A DNA stretch of 64,000 bases, from assembly GCA_022844405.1 (NCBI GenBank), contig JALHLV010000010.1:62001-126000 (forward strand), read 5' to 3'. Shown piece by piece: positions 17,398 through 28,384 of this stretch. Positions within the stretch are counted from its first letter, which is position 1. Each line of letters opens with the position of its first letter. The DNA comes from Sphingomonadales bacterium (GTDB lineage: Bacteria; Pseudomonadota; Alphaproteobacteria; SMXS01). The translations under genes were made by a program, and so were the position numbers. The notes beneath the pieces are model-generated. The model made no database searches and had not been told where the DNA came from. It saw nothing but the letters and a program-made list of their open reading frames with translations.

Positions 17398-19953
17398 ATG
17401 AGCCGCTATAACGCCAAGGCCGCCGAGCGGAAGTGGCAGGACATCTGGGCGGAGCGCGACAGCTTCGCCACCCGCGAGGACGCGGACAGGCCCAGCTACT
17501 ACGTGCTGGAGATGTTCCCCTATCCGTCGGGCCGCATCCATATGGGCCACGTCCGCAACTACACCATGGGCGACGTGGTCGCCCGCTACAAGCGCGCCCG
17601 CGGCTTCAACGTGCTGCATCCCATGGGCTGGGACGCCTTCGGCATGCCGGCGGAGAATGCCGCCATGGAACGCAAGGTGCACCCGGCGGCCTGGACCTAT
17701 CAGAACATCGACACCATGCGCGGCCAGCTCAAGAGCCTGGGCCTGGCCATCGACTGGAGCCGCGAGTTCGCCACCTGCAGCCCGGACTACTATGCCCACG
17801 AGCAGGCGCTGTTCCTGACGTTCCTGGAGAACGGGCTGGTCGAGCGCAAGGAAAGCTACGTCAACTGGGATCCCGTCGACCACACGGTGCTGGCCAACGA
17901 GCAGGTGATCGACGGCAAGGGCTGGCGCTCCGGCGCGCCCGTCGAGCGCCGCAAGCTGTCCCAATGGTTCTTCAGGATCACCGACTTCGCCGAGGACCTG
18001 CTGGCCGGTCTCGACACCCTGGACCGCTGGCCCGAGAAGGTGCGCATCATGCAGCGCAACTGGATCGGCCGGTCGGAAGGCGCCCGCGTCCACTTCCGCA
18101 TCGCCGGGACCAACGAGGCGATCGAGGTCTACACCACAAGGCCCGACACCCTGTTCGGCGCCAGCTTCTGCGCCATCGCCGCCGACCATCCGGTCGCCCA
18201 GCAGGTGGCGAAAGGAAACGCCGAGGCGGCCGCCTTCATCGAGGCCTGCAAGCGCACCGGCACCAGCGAGGCCGAGATCGAGACCGCCGAGAAGATGGGC
18301 TTCGACACCGGCCTTCGGGTCACGCACCCGTTCGACCCTGACTGGACCCTGCCGGTCTACATCGCCAATTTCGTGCTGATGGAATACGGCACCGGCGCCA
18401 TCTTCGGCTGTCCGGCTCACGACCAGCGCGACCTGGATTTCGCCCGCAAATACGGCCTGCCCGTGACGCCCGTCGTGTTCCCCGACGGCGAGACGCCGGA
18501 CAGCTTCAGCGTCGCCGACAAGGCGTTCACCGAAGACGGGCGGCTGGGCAATTCGCGCTTCATGGACGGCCTGTCCGTGCCCGAGGCCAAGAAGCGCGTG
18601 CTCGACGAGCTGGAGCGGCTGAATGCCGGCACCCGCGAGGTGAACTACCGGCTGCGCGACTGGGGCGTGTCGCGTCAGCGCTACTGGGGCTGCCCGATTC
18701 CGGTGATCCATTGCGGCGACTGTGGCGTGGTGCCTGTGCCGCGCGACCAGCTTCCCGTGCTGCTGCCCGACGACGTCACCTTCGACGTGCCGGGCAATCC
18801 GCTGGAGCGGCATCCAACCTGGAAACACGTGGACTGCCCGTCTTGCGGCAGCGCGGCGCGGCGCGAGACCGACACCTGCGACACCTTTGTCGATTCGTCG
18901 TGGTACTTCCTGCGCTTCTGCGGGCTGGATCCGGACCAGCCGCTGGACCGCGAGGCCGTCGACCGCTGGATGCCCGTCGACCAGTATATCGGCGGCGTCG
19001 AGCACGCGGTGCTGCACCTGCTGTATGCCCGGTTCTTCACCCGCGCGCTGGAGAGATGCGGCATGGTGTCGCTGGCCGAGCCGTTCCAAGGCCTGTTCAC
19101 CCAGGGCATGGTCAACCACGAGACCTACAAGGGTCCGGACGGCAAGTGGCTGTCACCCGAGGAGATCGTGCGGGCCGGTGACGGACTGGTGACGCGGGAC
19201 GGCCAGCCGGTGGTCGTCGGACGCTCGGAGAAGATGAGCAAGTCCAGGAAGAACACGGTCGATCCCACGGACATCATCGAGACCTACGGCGCCGACACGG
19301 CGCGCTGGTACATGCTGTCAGACAGCCCGCCCGAGCGCGATCTGGACTGGTCGGAAAGCGGCATCGAGGGCGCGTGGCGCCACGCGCAGCGGGTCTGGCG
19401 GCTGGTGAGCGAGGCGGTGGGCCTGCCCGGCGCGGGAACGCCGGCACCCGACGGTCCGAGCGACGGCGCCGTGGCGCTGCGCCGGTCGACCCACAAGGCG
19501 ATCAAGGCGGTGACCGACGGCATCGACAATTTCCGGTTCAACACCGCGGTCGCGCAGATATACGAATTGGCCAATGCGATCAATGGCTTCAAGCCGGCGG
19601 GTCCGGCCGACGGCTGGGCGCTGCGCGAGGCGCTGGAGACGCTGGTGCGGCTGTCCGAGCCGATGATGCCGCATCTGGCCGAAGAAGCCTGGGCCGAGCT
19701 GGGCCACACCGCACCGCTGTTCGAGACCGTCTGGCCCGAGGCCGATCCGACGCTACTGGCGCAGGACTCGGTGACGCTGGGCGTCCAGGTGGGCGGCAAG
19801 TTACGCGACACGATCACCGTGCCGCTGAACGCCGACCAGGCCGCCTGCACGGCTATCGCCTACGCATCCGTCAAGGTGCGGGCAGCGATGGAGGGGAAGG
19901 AAGCCCGGAAAGTGATCCACGTTCCCAATCGTATCCTGAACATCGTAGTCTGA
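17398..19953 (+). CDS. leuS: Leucyl-tRNA synthetase
   Basis: 851 residues from the ATG at 17398 ([16 protein letters not shown]), the conserved bacterial LeuRS start; the frame open from 16975 is a shadow of the preceding gene. The class I HIGH-type motif reads [14 protein letters not shown] near residue 45, the editing domain (about 220-420) contains [12 protein letters not shown], and the KMSKS loop is [13 protein letters not shown] near 613. The anticodon-binding and C-terminal domains are complete. It sits in the DUF3576-leuS-lptE-holA order common in alphaproteobacteria. Confidence 0.97.
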   Translation: MSRYNAKAAERKWQDIWAERDSFATREDADRPSYYVLEMFPYPSGRIHMGHVRNYTMGDVVARYKRARGFNVLHPMGWDAFGMPAENAAMERKVHPAAWTYQNIDTMRGQLKSLGLAIDWSREFATCSPDYYAHEQALFLTFLENGLVERKESYVNWDPVDHTVLANEQVIDGKGWRSGAPVERRKLSQWFFRITDFAEDLLAGLDTLDRWPEKVRIMQRNWIGRSEGARVHFRIAGTNEAIEVYTTRPDTLFGASFCAIAADHPVAQQVAKGNAEAAAFIEACKRTGTSEAEIETAEKMGFDTGLRVTHPFDPDWTLPVYIANFVLMEYGTGAIFGCPAHDQRDLDFARKYGLPVTPVVFPDGETPDSFSVADKAFTEDGRLGNSRFMDGLSVPEAKKRVLDELERLNAGTREVNYRLRDWGVSRQRYWGCPIPVIHCGDCGVVPVPRDQLPVLLPDDVTFDVPGNPLERHPTWKHVDCPSCGSAARRETDTCDTFVDSSWYFLRFCGLDPDQPLDREAVDRWMPVDQYIGGVEHAVLHLLYARFFTRALERCGMVSLAEPFQGLFTQGMVNHETYKGPDGKWLSPEEIVRAGDGLVTRDGQPVVVGRSEKMSKSRKNTVDPTDIIETYGADTARWYMLSDSPPERDLDWSESGIEGAWRHAQRVWRLVSEAVGLPGAGTPAPDGPSDGAVALRRSTHKAIKAVTDGIDNFRFNTAVAQIYELANAINGFKPAGPADGWALREALETLVRLSEPMMPHLAEEAWAELGHTAPLFETVWPEADPTLLAQDSVTLGVQVGGKLRDTITVPLNADQAACTAIAYASVKVRAAMEGKEARKVIHVPNRILNIVV

Positions 19954-19957
19954 CGGA

Positions 19958-20461
19958 ATGCGCCGCGCCGCCGTCATTCTGATGCTCTCCCTCGCCCTGC
20001 CGGGCTGCGGCTTCAAGCCCATGTATGGTGCGGGCGCCACCGCGACGTCCGCTTCGGTCATGGACAAGATGGCGAGCATCGACATCCGGCCGATTCCCGA
20101 CCGTCTTGGGCAGGTGGTCCGCAACGAGCTGGTCGATGCCGTCACGCCGGGCGGGAAGTCCGGCGCGCCGGTCTACGAGCTGGCGCTGAAGGTGGGCGAG
20201 GAGCGCGAGGACGTCGCCATCCGCCAGAACGCCTCGGCGACCCGCGCCAATTACCGCATGAGCGCCAGGTTCGAACTGCGCGAGCTCGCCACCGACAAGG
20301 TGGTGCTGACCGGCACCACCTGGGCCGAGACCGCCTTCGACATCGTGCAGCAGGACTATCCCACCGTCATCGCCCAGCAGAACGCGCAGGAGAAGCTCGC
20401 CGCCGAGCTGGCCGAGGAGATCAAGACCCGCATCGCGGTGTTCTTCGACAAGGGCAAGTAG
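19958..20461 (+). CDS. lptE: LPS-assembly lipoprotein LptE
   Basis: 167 residues, 4 bases after leuS. The signal peptide ends in a lipobox (LSLALPGCGFKPMYG), and CGFxPxYG after the cysteine is diagnostic of LptE. The mature domain is short alpha/beta and ends with a helix (QEKLAAELAEEIKTRIAVFF). LptE plugs the LptD barrel in the outer membrane and delivers lipopolysaccharide to the surface. In most relatives holA follows directly; here a palindromic repeat lies in between. Confidence 0.92.
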   Translation: MRRAAVILMLSLALPGCGFKPMYGAGATATSASVMDKMASIDIRPIPDRLGQVVRNELVDAVTPGGKSGAPVYELALKVGEEREDVAIRQNASATRANYRMSARFELRELATDKVVLTGTTWAETAFDIVQQDYPTVIAQQNAQEKLAAELAEEIKTRIAVFFDKGK

Positions 20462-20550
20462 GCGGATTAAGTCGATCCGTGGTATGCTGGTTGCTCATGA
20501 CCCACTATGGTTTGCGCCTTCCGTGATCACCCGCGCTCTGGATCAGCGTA

Positions 20551-20660
20551 CCCCTCACCCTGGCCCTCTCCCACAAGGGGAGAGGGGATTCTACCGGTGC
20601 ACGGCATCGAGCCCTTCTCCCCTTGTGGGAGAAGGTGGCGCGAAGCGCCGGATGAGGGGT
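20551..20660. repeat. Palindromic interspersed repeat, family B (copy 1), between lptE and holA
   Basis: Left arm begins CCCCTCACCCTGGCCCTCTC and contains CCCACAAGGGGAGAGGGG; the right arm has CTTCTCCCCTTGTGGGAGAAG and ends GATGAGGGGT. It is the same family as the copies at 49989-50082 and 56588-56686. The copy has diverged on the right side (GGTGGCGCGAAGCGCCGGATG inserted). It splits an otherwise tight lptE-holA pair and ends 26 bases before the holA start. Confidence 0.9.
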
Positions 20661-20686
20661 GCCACATGGCCGGAAGGTGCCGGCAC

Positions 20687-21709
20687 ATGAAATTCACGCC
20701 CGCCCAACTCAAGCGTTTCACCGACAGACCGGACGCGCAGCTTCGCGCCATCCTGATCTTCGGCGCCGACGAGGGGCTGGTGCGCGAGCGGACGGCAACC
20801 GTCGCCGCCGCCATCGTCGACGACCCGAAGGATCCGTTCCGCGTCGCCGACCTGGACGCCGCGACGCTGCTGGCCGATCCGGCGCGCCTCGCCGATGAGG
20901 CGGCCGCCATCTCCATGCTCGGCGGGCGGCGGCTGGTAAAGGTTGGCCGCGCCGGCGACCGGCATTCGGGCCTGTTCAAGGAATTCCTTGCCGCGCCGCC
21001 GGGCGACGGCTTCGTTCTGGTGACCGGCGACGACCTGGGCCGGCAGAGCAGCCTGCGCAAGGCGTTCGAGGACGCGCCCAACGCGGCGGCTCTCGAATGC
21101 GGCTACGACAGCGCCGAGACCATCGACAGCCTGATCGACCAGGCGTTGGCCGGGCAGGGGTTGATCGTCAGCGAGGAGGCACGGCTGCATCTGCGCGCCA
21201 GCCTGGGCGGCGACCGCATGATCAGCCGCCAGGAACTGGACAAGCTGGCGCTGTACAAGCTGGGGGGCGACGGCGTGGTCAGCGTCGAGGATGCCCGCGC
21301 TTGTGTCGGCGACAGCTCGGCCGAGGCGTTCGACGCGGTCGGCAAGGCCGCGGCGCGCGGCGACATGAAGGCGTTGATCGCGGCACTCGCCAAGGCCGAG
21401 GAGACGGGCGAGAGCGCCGTCGGCCTGCTGCGGCTCACGGCGCGGCGCATGCAGCGGCTGCATCTGGTCGCCAGCCTGGCCGAGCGCGGCACCCCGCTCG
21501 ACGCCGCTTTCAGGATGCTCAAGCCGCCCGCCTTCCAGAGCGAGGGCAACGAGATGCGCCAGTTGCTGGGCCGCTGGACAACGAGAAAGCTGGCGACGGC
21601 GCTGGCCCTGCTGCTCGAGGCCGAAATGGCCTGCAAGACCACTGGCATGCCCGCCGAGGCCATCACCGCCCGCGCCATGATGCGCCTGGTCGCCGCGGCG
21701 CGGGCGTAG
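20687..21709 (+). CDS. holA: DNA polymerase III delta subunit
   Basis: 340 residues from the ATG at 20687 (KFTPAQLKRFTDRPD), with GGAAGG upstream; the frame open from 20507 runs through the repeat and is not coding. HolA opens the beta clamp as part of the clamp loader. The AAA+-like fold shows LIFGADEGLVRERTATVA at the N-terminus, LLGGRRL-type segment MLGGRRLVKVGRAG, and a C-terminal helical collar (AVGLLRLTARRMQRLHLV, KTTGMPAEAITARAMMRL). Delta subunits lack a working Walker A, as here. Confidence 0.94.
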   Translation: MKFTPAQLKRFTDRPDAQLRAILIFGADEGLVRERTATVAAAIVDDPKDPFRVADLDAATLLADPARLADEAAAISMLGGRRLVKVGRAGDRHSGLFKEFLAAPPGDGFVLVTGDDLGRQSSLRKAFEDAPNAAALECGYDSAETIDSLIDQALAGQGLIVSEEARLHLRASLGGDRMISRQELDKLALYKLGGDGVVSVEDARACVGDSSAEAFDAVGKAAARGDMKALIAALAKAEETGESAVGLLRLTARRMQRLHLVASLAERGTPLDAAFRMLKPPAFQSEGNEMRQLLGRWTTRKLATALALLLEAEMACKTTGMPAEAITARAMMRLVAAARA

Positions 21710-21789
21710 GTTTTCGGGGCACCGAATTCTTTACATAACTATGATTCAAACATTCACGGGTGAATCTTGGGGACGGAGTAAAAAACTTC

Positions 21790-21890
21790 CGTCATTGCGA
21801 GCCGCATAGCGGCGCGGCAACCCAGAAGCAGCGGCGCAGCTCGACCCAACGACTAGGTTGCCGCGTCGGCTTCGCCTCCTCGCAATGACG
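21790..21890. repeat. Palindromic interspersed repeat, family C
   Basis: Terminal 12-base inverted arms CGTCATTGCGAG (21790-21801) and CTCGCAATGACG (21879-21890). This matches the widespread 'cgtcattgcgag' type of bacterial interspersed repeat. It lies between the convergent holA and parB genes, and the interior can fold back (CGGCAACC / GGTTGCCG). No coding capacity. Confidence 0.85.
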
Positions 21891-21922
21891 ATCAAGGAGA
21901 ATAGTTAAGCAAGTAGAACAGC

Positions 21923-22801
21923 TTACCGCTTCGCGGCCAGCCTCGTCGTCACGTCCTCGAGCTGGTCGAGGGTGCCGTATTTGATCACCACGGAACCGCC
22001 TGGACCCTTGTGATCGACAGTAACCCGCAGCCCCAGCGCCTCGGAAAGCTGTTTCTCCAGCGCCCGCGTATCCGCGTCCTTCATGGGCCGGACCGGGCCA
22101 CGCCCCTTCGAGCGCGGTGCCTCGCGGGCCAGATCCTCGGCCTGGCGGACGTTGAGACCGCGGGCGACGATCTCCTGCGCCAGCCACTCGGCGTTGTCGG
22201 AGGTCACCAGCGCGCGGGCGTGGCCCATGGACAGCGCGCCGTTGTCGAGCAGCGCCTGCACCTTCTCGGGCAGGCTCAGCAGGCGGACCATGTTGGCCAC
22301 ATGCGGCCGGCTCTTGCCGACGACCTCGGCCACGTCCTGCTGGTTGTGGCCGAACTCGTCGATCAGCCGCCGGTAGCCGCGCGCCTCGTCGATCGGCGAC
22401 AGGTCCTGGCGCTGCACGTTCTCGACGATGGCGATCTCCAGCGACTCGTCGTCGGACAGCGTCTTCTCGATCACCGGCACGGCATGCAGCCGCGCCCGTT
22501 GGGCGGCGCGCCAGCGGCGCTCGCCGGCGACGATCTCGTATTCGCCCGGCCGCGACGACGACGGACGCACCAGAATCGGTTGCAGGATACCGCGCGCCTT
22601 GATCGACGTGGCCAGGTCCTCGATCGCCGCCTCGTCGAACCGGGTGCGCGGCTGGTAGCGGTTGGGATGCAGCTTCTCGATCGGCAGCTCGCGCGCGCCG
22701 CGCGGCGCGGCGTCGGCCGCCGGATCGTCGCCCAGCAGGGCAGACAGGCCCCGGCCAAGCCCGCCTGGGCGGCGTTTCGCGATCTTGTCGTCCTGTGCCA
22801 T
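21923..22801 (-). CDS. parB: Chromosome partitioning protein ParB
   Basis: 292 residues. The N-terminus (RRPGGLGRGLSALLGDD) carries the ParA-activating segment. The ParB/Srx CTP-binding domain follows (LPIEKLHPNRYQPRTRFDE, GERRWRAAQRARL) and then the helix-turn-helix (GHNQQDVAEVVGKSRPHVANMVRLL), which reads parS. The C-terminal dimerisation domain ends GGSVVIKYGTLDQLEDVTTRL. It follows parA by about 20 bases. Two parS sites lie 1.4 and 3.4 kb upstream. Confidence 0.97.
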   Translation of the reverse strand: MAQDDKIAKRRPGGLGRGLSALLGDDPAADAAPRGARELPIEKLHPNRYQPRTRFDEAAIEDLATSIKARGILQPILVRPSSSRPGEYEIVAGERRWRAAQRARLHAVPVIEKTLSDDESLEIAIVENVQRQDLSPIDEARGYRRLIDEFGHNQQDVAEVVGKSRPHVANMVRLLSLPEKVQALLDNGALSMGHARALVTSDNAEWLAQEIVARGLNVRQAEDLAREAPRSKGRGPVRPMKDADTRALEKQLSEALGLRVTVDHKGPGGSVVIKYGTLDQLEDVTTRLAAKR

Positions 22802-22821
22802 GCCGGTCTAATTCCTTGATA

Positions 22822-23658
22822 TCACGCGGGAACCAGTTTCTTTTCGCGCTTCAGCAGCTCCGAGGCCAGCTTGATGTAGGCCATGCTGCCGGGACAGCGC
22901 ATGTCATAGACGAGGGCCGGCTTGCCGTGGCTGGGCGCCTCCGACAGCCGCACATTGCGCGGAATTACGGTCTTGAACACCGCGTCGCCCATGAAGTCGC
23001 GCACGTCGTCCTCCACCTGGCTCGACAGCCGGTTGCGCCGGTCATACATGGTCAAGACGATGCCTTCGAGGCGAAGGTCCGGATTGAATGCGCCCCGCAC
23101 CCGCTCGATGGTCTTCATCAGCAGGCTGAGGCCTTCCAGCGCGAAGAATTCGGTCTGCAACGGCACCAGCACCGTGTCGGCCGCCACCAGGGCGTTGAGG
23201 GTCAGCAGGCCAAGCGAGGGCGGCGAATCGATCAGCACGTAATCGAAGGCGTCGAGCGCTTCGCCCGACTCGCCGTCTCGCAGCGACTGGCGCAGCCGCT
23301 GGGCGCGCTCCTCGGCGCTGACCAATTCCAGCTCGGCGCCCGCCAGATCGACCGTGGAGCAGACCAGCTTCAGGCCCGGGATCGCCGTCTGGATCAGCGC
23401 CTCGCCCAGATCGTGGTCGCGCATCAGCACATCGTAGATGCTGACCTTGCGCGCCGCCCGGTTGATGCCCAGGCCGGTGCTCGCGTTCCCCTGCGGGTCC
23501 AGGTCGATCATCAGCACCGACTTGCGGATCGCCGCCAGCGCCGTCGCCAGGTTGATCGCCGTCGTGGTCTTGCCGACGCCGCCCTTCTGGTTGGCCACGG
23601 CGATGATCCGGCCGCCGTGCCGCTTCCTGCGCTTGCCGTCAATGCCCAGGGACAGCAC
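22822..23658 (-). CDS. parA: Chromosome partitioning ATPase ParA
   Basis: 278 residues from a GTG at 23658, preceded by AGGA eight bases upstream; the frame is open to 23976 but that part is antisense-free overlap with rsmG. No ATG is available near the expected N-terminus. The start lies inside the last codons of rsmG (20-base overlap), implying translational coupling. The deviant Walker A is ANQKGGVGKTTT; LMIDLDPQGNAST and VLIDSPPSLGLLTLNAL complete the ATPase core. ParA moves ParB-parS complexes during segregation. Confidence 0.95.
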   Translation of the reverse strand: MLSLGIDGKRRKRHGGRIIAVANQKGGVGKTTTAINLATALAAIRKSVLMIDLDPQGNASTGLGINRAARKVSIYDVLMRDHDLGEALIQTAIPGLKLVCSTVDLAGAELELVSAEERAQRLRQSLRDGESGEALDAFDYVLIDSPPSLGLLTLNALVAADTVLVPLQTEFFALEGLSLLMKTIERVRGAFNPDLRLEGIVLTMYDRRNRLSSQVEDDVRDFMGDAVFKTVIPRNVRLSEAPSHGKPALVYDMRCPGSMAYIKLASELLKREKKLVPA

Positions 23659-24270
23659 GGGCAATATCCTGAAGTTGAATGACTTTCGCCTCGGGGTCCG
23701 TGGCGCTGGAGAAGGTTTCGGCGCGGAAACTCCACTGCCCGCGCGCCTCGGCCAACTCGGACCCGGCGTCCCGCCCCTTGAGGAAGAACGCGCTGCCGCC
23801 CGCCGCCAAAAGCGGCGCGGCGTAGCCGAGCAACTTGCCGAGTGGCGCCAATGCGCGTGCCGTGACGATGTCCGCGATGACGCCCTCCATTGCTTCGAGA
23901 CGCGACGGGAGCAGCTTAACAGAAACCCCGGTGACGCGGGCGGCTTCTTGCAGAAAAACCAGCTTCTTCCGGTCACTGTCGATCAGCGTCCAGCCGCCCA
24001 CGCCCATGATCGCCAGCACCATCCCCGGAAAACCCGCGCCGGTACCGATGTCGGCGCAGCGCGGTGCCGGATTCGCCGCCAGGATCAGCGGCGCAAGCTG
24101 GGCCGAATCGAGGAAATGACGCCGCCAGAGCTCGGGCAGCGTGGCGGACGACACCAGATTGTGGGAACGCTGCCACTTCACCAGCAGCGCCGCATAGGCT
24201 TCCAGTCTATCTAATGTTTCACGTGAAACATCGGTCGCGCGCCGGAACGCGGCGGAATCGAACCCTTCGC

Positions 24271-24274
<4 letters not shown>
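23639..24274 (-). CDS. rsmG: 16S rRNA (guanine527-N7)-methyltransferase
   Basis: 211 residues. RsmG methylates G527 of 16S rRNA using S-adenosylmethionine. The cofactor site is [16 protein letters not shown] near residue 75, preceded by [27 protein letters not shown]. The start overlaps the mnmG stop by 4 bases and the end overlaps parA. A perfect parS lies inside codons 15-20 (encoding DVSRET), a placement common in bacteria because the palindrome can be read as protein without cost. Confidence 0.96.
24215..24230. promoter_or_regulatory. parS centromere site 1, inside rsmG
   Basis: TGTTTCACGTGAAACA, a perfect 16-bp match to the bacterial parS consensus and fully palindromic. It lies within the first 60 bases of the rsmG coding region. 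ParB loads here and spreads along the DNA. The site is about 12 kb to the left of the putative oriC. Confidence 0.97.
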
Positions 24275-26157
<1,883 letters not shown>

Positions 26158-26216
26158 GCCTGCTCCGATTTGCGCGCAATCTATGCGCGCGGCGGCTTCA
26201 GGGCAAGGGACAGGGA

Positions 26217-26232
26217 TGTTTCACGTGAAACA
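26217..26232. promoter_or_regulatory. parS centromere site 2, upstream of mnmG
   Basis: TGTTTCACGTGAAACA, identical to the site inside rsmG and again a perfect palindrome. It lies in the mnmE-mnmG gap, 60 bases upstream of the mnmG start. It is about 10 kb from the putative oriC. Two perfect copies 2 kb apart is a typical alphaproteobacterial arrangement. Confidence 0.97.
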
Positions 26233-26281
26233 TTGCTTTGACCGCGTCAGGAACCAGATGCCAATCTCCCCCTTTACCGTA

Positions 26282-26345
26282 TCCCTGAGCTTGTCGAAGG
26301 GCATTGCACGAGCGCTGGTGCAATGCCCTTCGACAAGCTCAGGGA
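26282..26345. repeat. 28-bp perfect inverted repeat, family D, between mnmG and mnmE
   Basis: The left arm starts TCCCTGAGCTTGTCGAAGGG (26282-26309) and is perfectly complementary over 28 bases to 26318-26345, with the 8-base loop GAGCGCTG. The TGAGCTTGTCGAAGGG core is known from interspersed repeats in many proteobacteria. It sits 37 bases past the mnmE stop, so the RNA would form a very stable hairpin there, without a T tract. Confidence 0.92.
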
Positions 26346-26382
26346 CACGGATGAGTAGGAGCGCCGCTCATGCAAGAAGGGC

Positions 26383-27684
26383 TCACTTGCCGATGCAGAA
26401 CTCGCCGAACACCACGTCGAGGATGTCCTCGACGTCGACGCGGCCAGTGATGCGGCCCAGCGCACGGGCCGCGAGGCGGACGTCCTCGGCGACAAGCTCG
26501 GGTTCCAGGTCACCCGCCACACCAGCGCACGCCCGGTCCAAATGAGCCGCCGCATCCTCCAGCGCGCGGCGATGGCGCGACCGCGTCAGGCTGGGCGTGT
26601 CGCGCAGGCCCATCATGGCGACGACCCTTTGCTCCAACGCCGCCAGCAGTGTGTCGATGCCTTCGCCGGTGCGCACCGAGATCAGGAACACGCCGGGCAT
26701 CGGCGAGGGGCGTGAGACATCCACCTTGTTGATGACGACCAGAGCGTCCGGCTGGACGGCGCCGACACCCTCGCCGGCCTCGTGCACATTCAGCCGCAGA
26801 TCCGCTGTCTCGGCGCGGGCGCGCGCCCGGCGCACGCCCTCCCGCTCAATGACATCATCCGAGTCCCGCAATCCGGCGGTATCGACCAGCGTCACCGGAT
26901 AACCGCCGAGGTCCAAGCGCACCTCGACGGCATCTCGCGTGGTGCCGGCGATCTCCGAGACGATGGCCACGTCGCGCCGCGCCAACGCATTGAGAAGACT
27001 GGATTTTCCTACATTCGGCGCGCCGGTGATGACGACCTGGAAGCCGTCCCGCAACGCCTCACCGCGCCGGTCGTCGGCCAGATGCGCGCGGATGTCCGCG
27101 GTCAGCGGCTCGAGCGCCGGCAGAACCCGGACCGCGAGGCCACCGGGCAGATCCTCGTCGGGGAAATCCAGGTCGGCCTCGAGAAAGGCGAGCGCCCGGA
27201 TCAGGTCGCCGCGCCAGCCCTCATAGACCGCGCCCAGCGCGCCGTCCATCTGCCGCAGCGCCTGGATGCGCTGCGCCTCGGTCTCGGCGTTGACCAGGTC
27301 GGCGATGCCCTCGGCCTCGGTCAGGTCCAGCTTGCCGTGCTCGAACGCCCTGCGGCTGAACTCGCCCGGCTCGGCCGGCAGCAACCCGAGCCCGTCGAGC
27401 GCCGCGACCATGGCCGAAATAACCGCCGGGCCACCATGCAGGTGCAGCTCGGCCACGTCCTCACCGGTGAAGCTGGCCGGCGCCGGAAACCAGAGGGCAA
27501 GGCCCCGGTCGATGACGACGCCGGTTTCCGGATCGGTGAACGAGCGCAGCGCCGCCTGCCGCGCGGGTGGGACGTCCTTGCCGGTGAGGCTGGCAAGCGC
27601 CGTGCCGGCGTCCTCGCCCGACAGCCGCATCACAGCGACGCCGGCACGGCCCTTCGCCGACGCCAGCGCGTAGATCGTGGTCAT
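26383..27684 (-). CDS. mnmE: tRNA modification GTPase MnmE (TrmE)
   Basis: 433 residues. It has an N-terminal folate-binding domain (MTTIYALASAKGRAGVAVMRLSG begins it), a helical domain, an inserted G domain (GAPNVGKSSLLN near residue 225, then DTAGLRDSDDVIE) and the C-terminal CIGK tail whose cysteine is needed for activity. It acts with MnmG on tRNA U34. Its start overlaps the ferredoxin-like gene by 4 bases; mnmG lies 225 bases downstream, after a hairpin repeat and a parS site. Confidence 0.97.
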   Translation of the reverse strand: MTTIYALASAKGRAGVAVMRLSGEDAGTALASLTGKDVPPARQAALRSFTDPETGVVIDRGLALWFPAPASFTGEDVAELHLHGGPAVISAMVAALDGLGLLPAEPGEFSRRAFEHGKLDLTEAEGIADLVNAETEAQRIQALRQMDGALGAVYEGWRGDLIRALAFLEADLDFPDEDLPGGLAVRVLPALEPLTADIRAHLADDRRGEALRDGFQVVITGAPNVGKSSLLNALARRDVAIVSEIAGTTRDAVEVRLDLGGYPVTLVDTAGLRDSDDVIEREGVRRARARAETADLRLNVHEAGEGVGAVQPDALVVINKVDVSRPSPMPGVFLISVRTGEGIDTLLAALEQRVVAMMGLRDTPSLTRSRHRRALEDAAAHLDRACAGVAGDLEPELVAEDVRLAARALGRITGRVDVEDILDVVFGEFCIGK

Positions 27685-28040
27685 TTTTCGGTGGGTTCGG
27701 AGAGCGGGGTCTGGTCAGGCCGCAGCATCAGCCGCTCGACCCGCTCGCCCCTGAGCAGGTGCCGCTCCAGGATCTCGTCCAGATCGGCCGTGGTGTCGTA
27801 GTGGTACCAGACGCCTTCGGGGTAGATCACCATGGTCGGCCCCAGCTCGCAGCGGTCCAGGCACAGGCTGGCGTTGATCCGAACGCCCTTGATCTTCAGT
27901 TCCTTGGCGCGCTTCTTCATATAGTCGCGCAGCGGCTCCGAGCCCTTGGCCTTGCACGAGCCGCGCGGATGGCCCTCCGGCCGCTCATTGGTGCAGCAGA
28001 ACACGTGTCCGGCGAAGTACAGCGGCGGGTCTTTCGGCAT
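27681..28040 (-). CDS. Thioredoxin-like [2Fe-2S] ferredoxin domain protein
   Basis: 119 residues. The cysteine pattern fits a thioredoxin-like 2Fe-2S ferredoxin: FCCTNERPEGHPRGSCKAKG near residues 14-33, then NASLCLDRCELGPTMVIYPEG near 56-76. Such proteins carry electrons in the cytoplasm; the partner is not evident. It overlaps the mnmE start by 4 bases, and the DUF6489 gene lies 3 bases upstream, so the three genes form one leftward unit. Confidence 0.9.
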   Translation of the reverse strand: MPKDPPLYFAGHVFCCTNERPEGHPRGSCKAKGSEPLRDYMKKRAKELKIKGVRINASLCLDRCELGPTMVIYPEGVWYHYDTTADLDEILERHLLRGERVERLMLRPDQTPLSEPTEK

Positions 28041-28043
28041 AAC

Positions 28044-28310
28044 CTATTTGGTTTCCTTGTCTTTTTCCGTCTTGTTGCGGGCGCCGCCGGTCGCCATGCG
28101 CCAGAACAGACCCTGCATCTCCTCCAGCCCGGGAATGCCGGTGGGGAAAAACGCCTTCATCATCGCCTCGGGTCCCAGCGTATCGATGGTTTTCTGCACC
28201 TGGCCCTGCATCTTGTCCATCATGGCGTCCTGGAACGGCTTGACGTCCGGCAGGCCGAGGAAGGTTCTGGCTTCCTCGGGGGTGCAGTCTATGTCTATCG
28301 TCACCTTCAT
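28044..28310 (-). CDS. DUF6489-like small protein
   Basis: 88 residues from the ATG at 28310; the frame is open to 28463 but would overlap the divergent gene. The N-terminus MKVTIDIDCTPEEARTFLGL and the segment DVKPFQDAMMDKMQGQVQKTID match a small alphaproteobacterial family of unknown function. The C-terminus is rich in K, E and T. It is the first gene of the unit with the ferredoxin and mnmE, 74 bases from the divergent thioredoxin-domain gene. Confidence 0.8.
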   Translation of the reverse strand: MKVTIDIDCTPEEARTFLGLPDVKPFQDAMMDKMQGQVQKTIDTLGPEAMMKAFFPTGIPGLEEMQGLFWRMATGGARNKTEKDKETK

Positions 28311-28384
28311 CGGCGTAACCTCTCGCGGCTGACAGGGCGGGTGGTCCAGACCGAAACCGTACACCAATCGGTCCCGGAAACCCA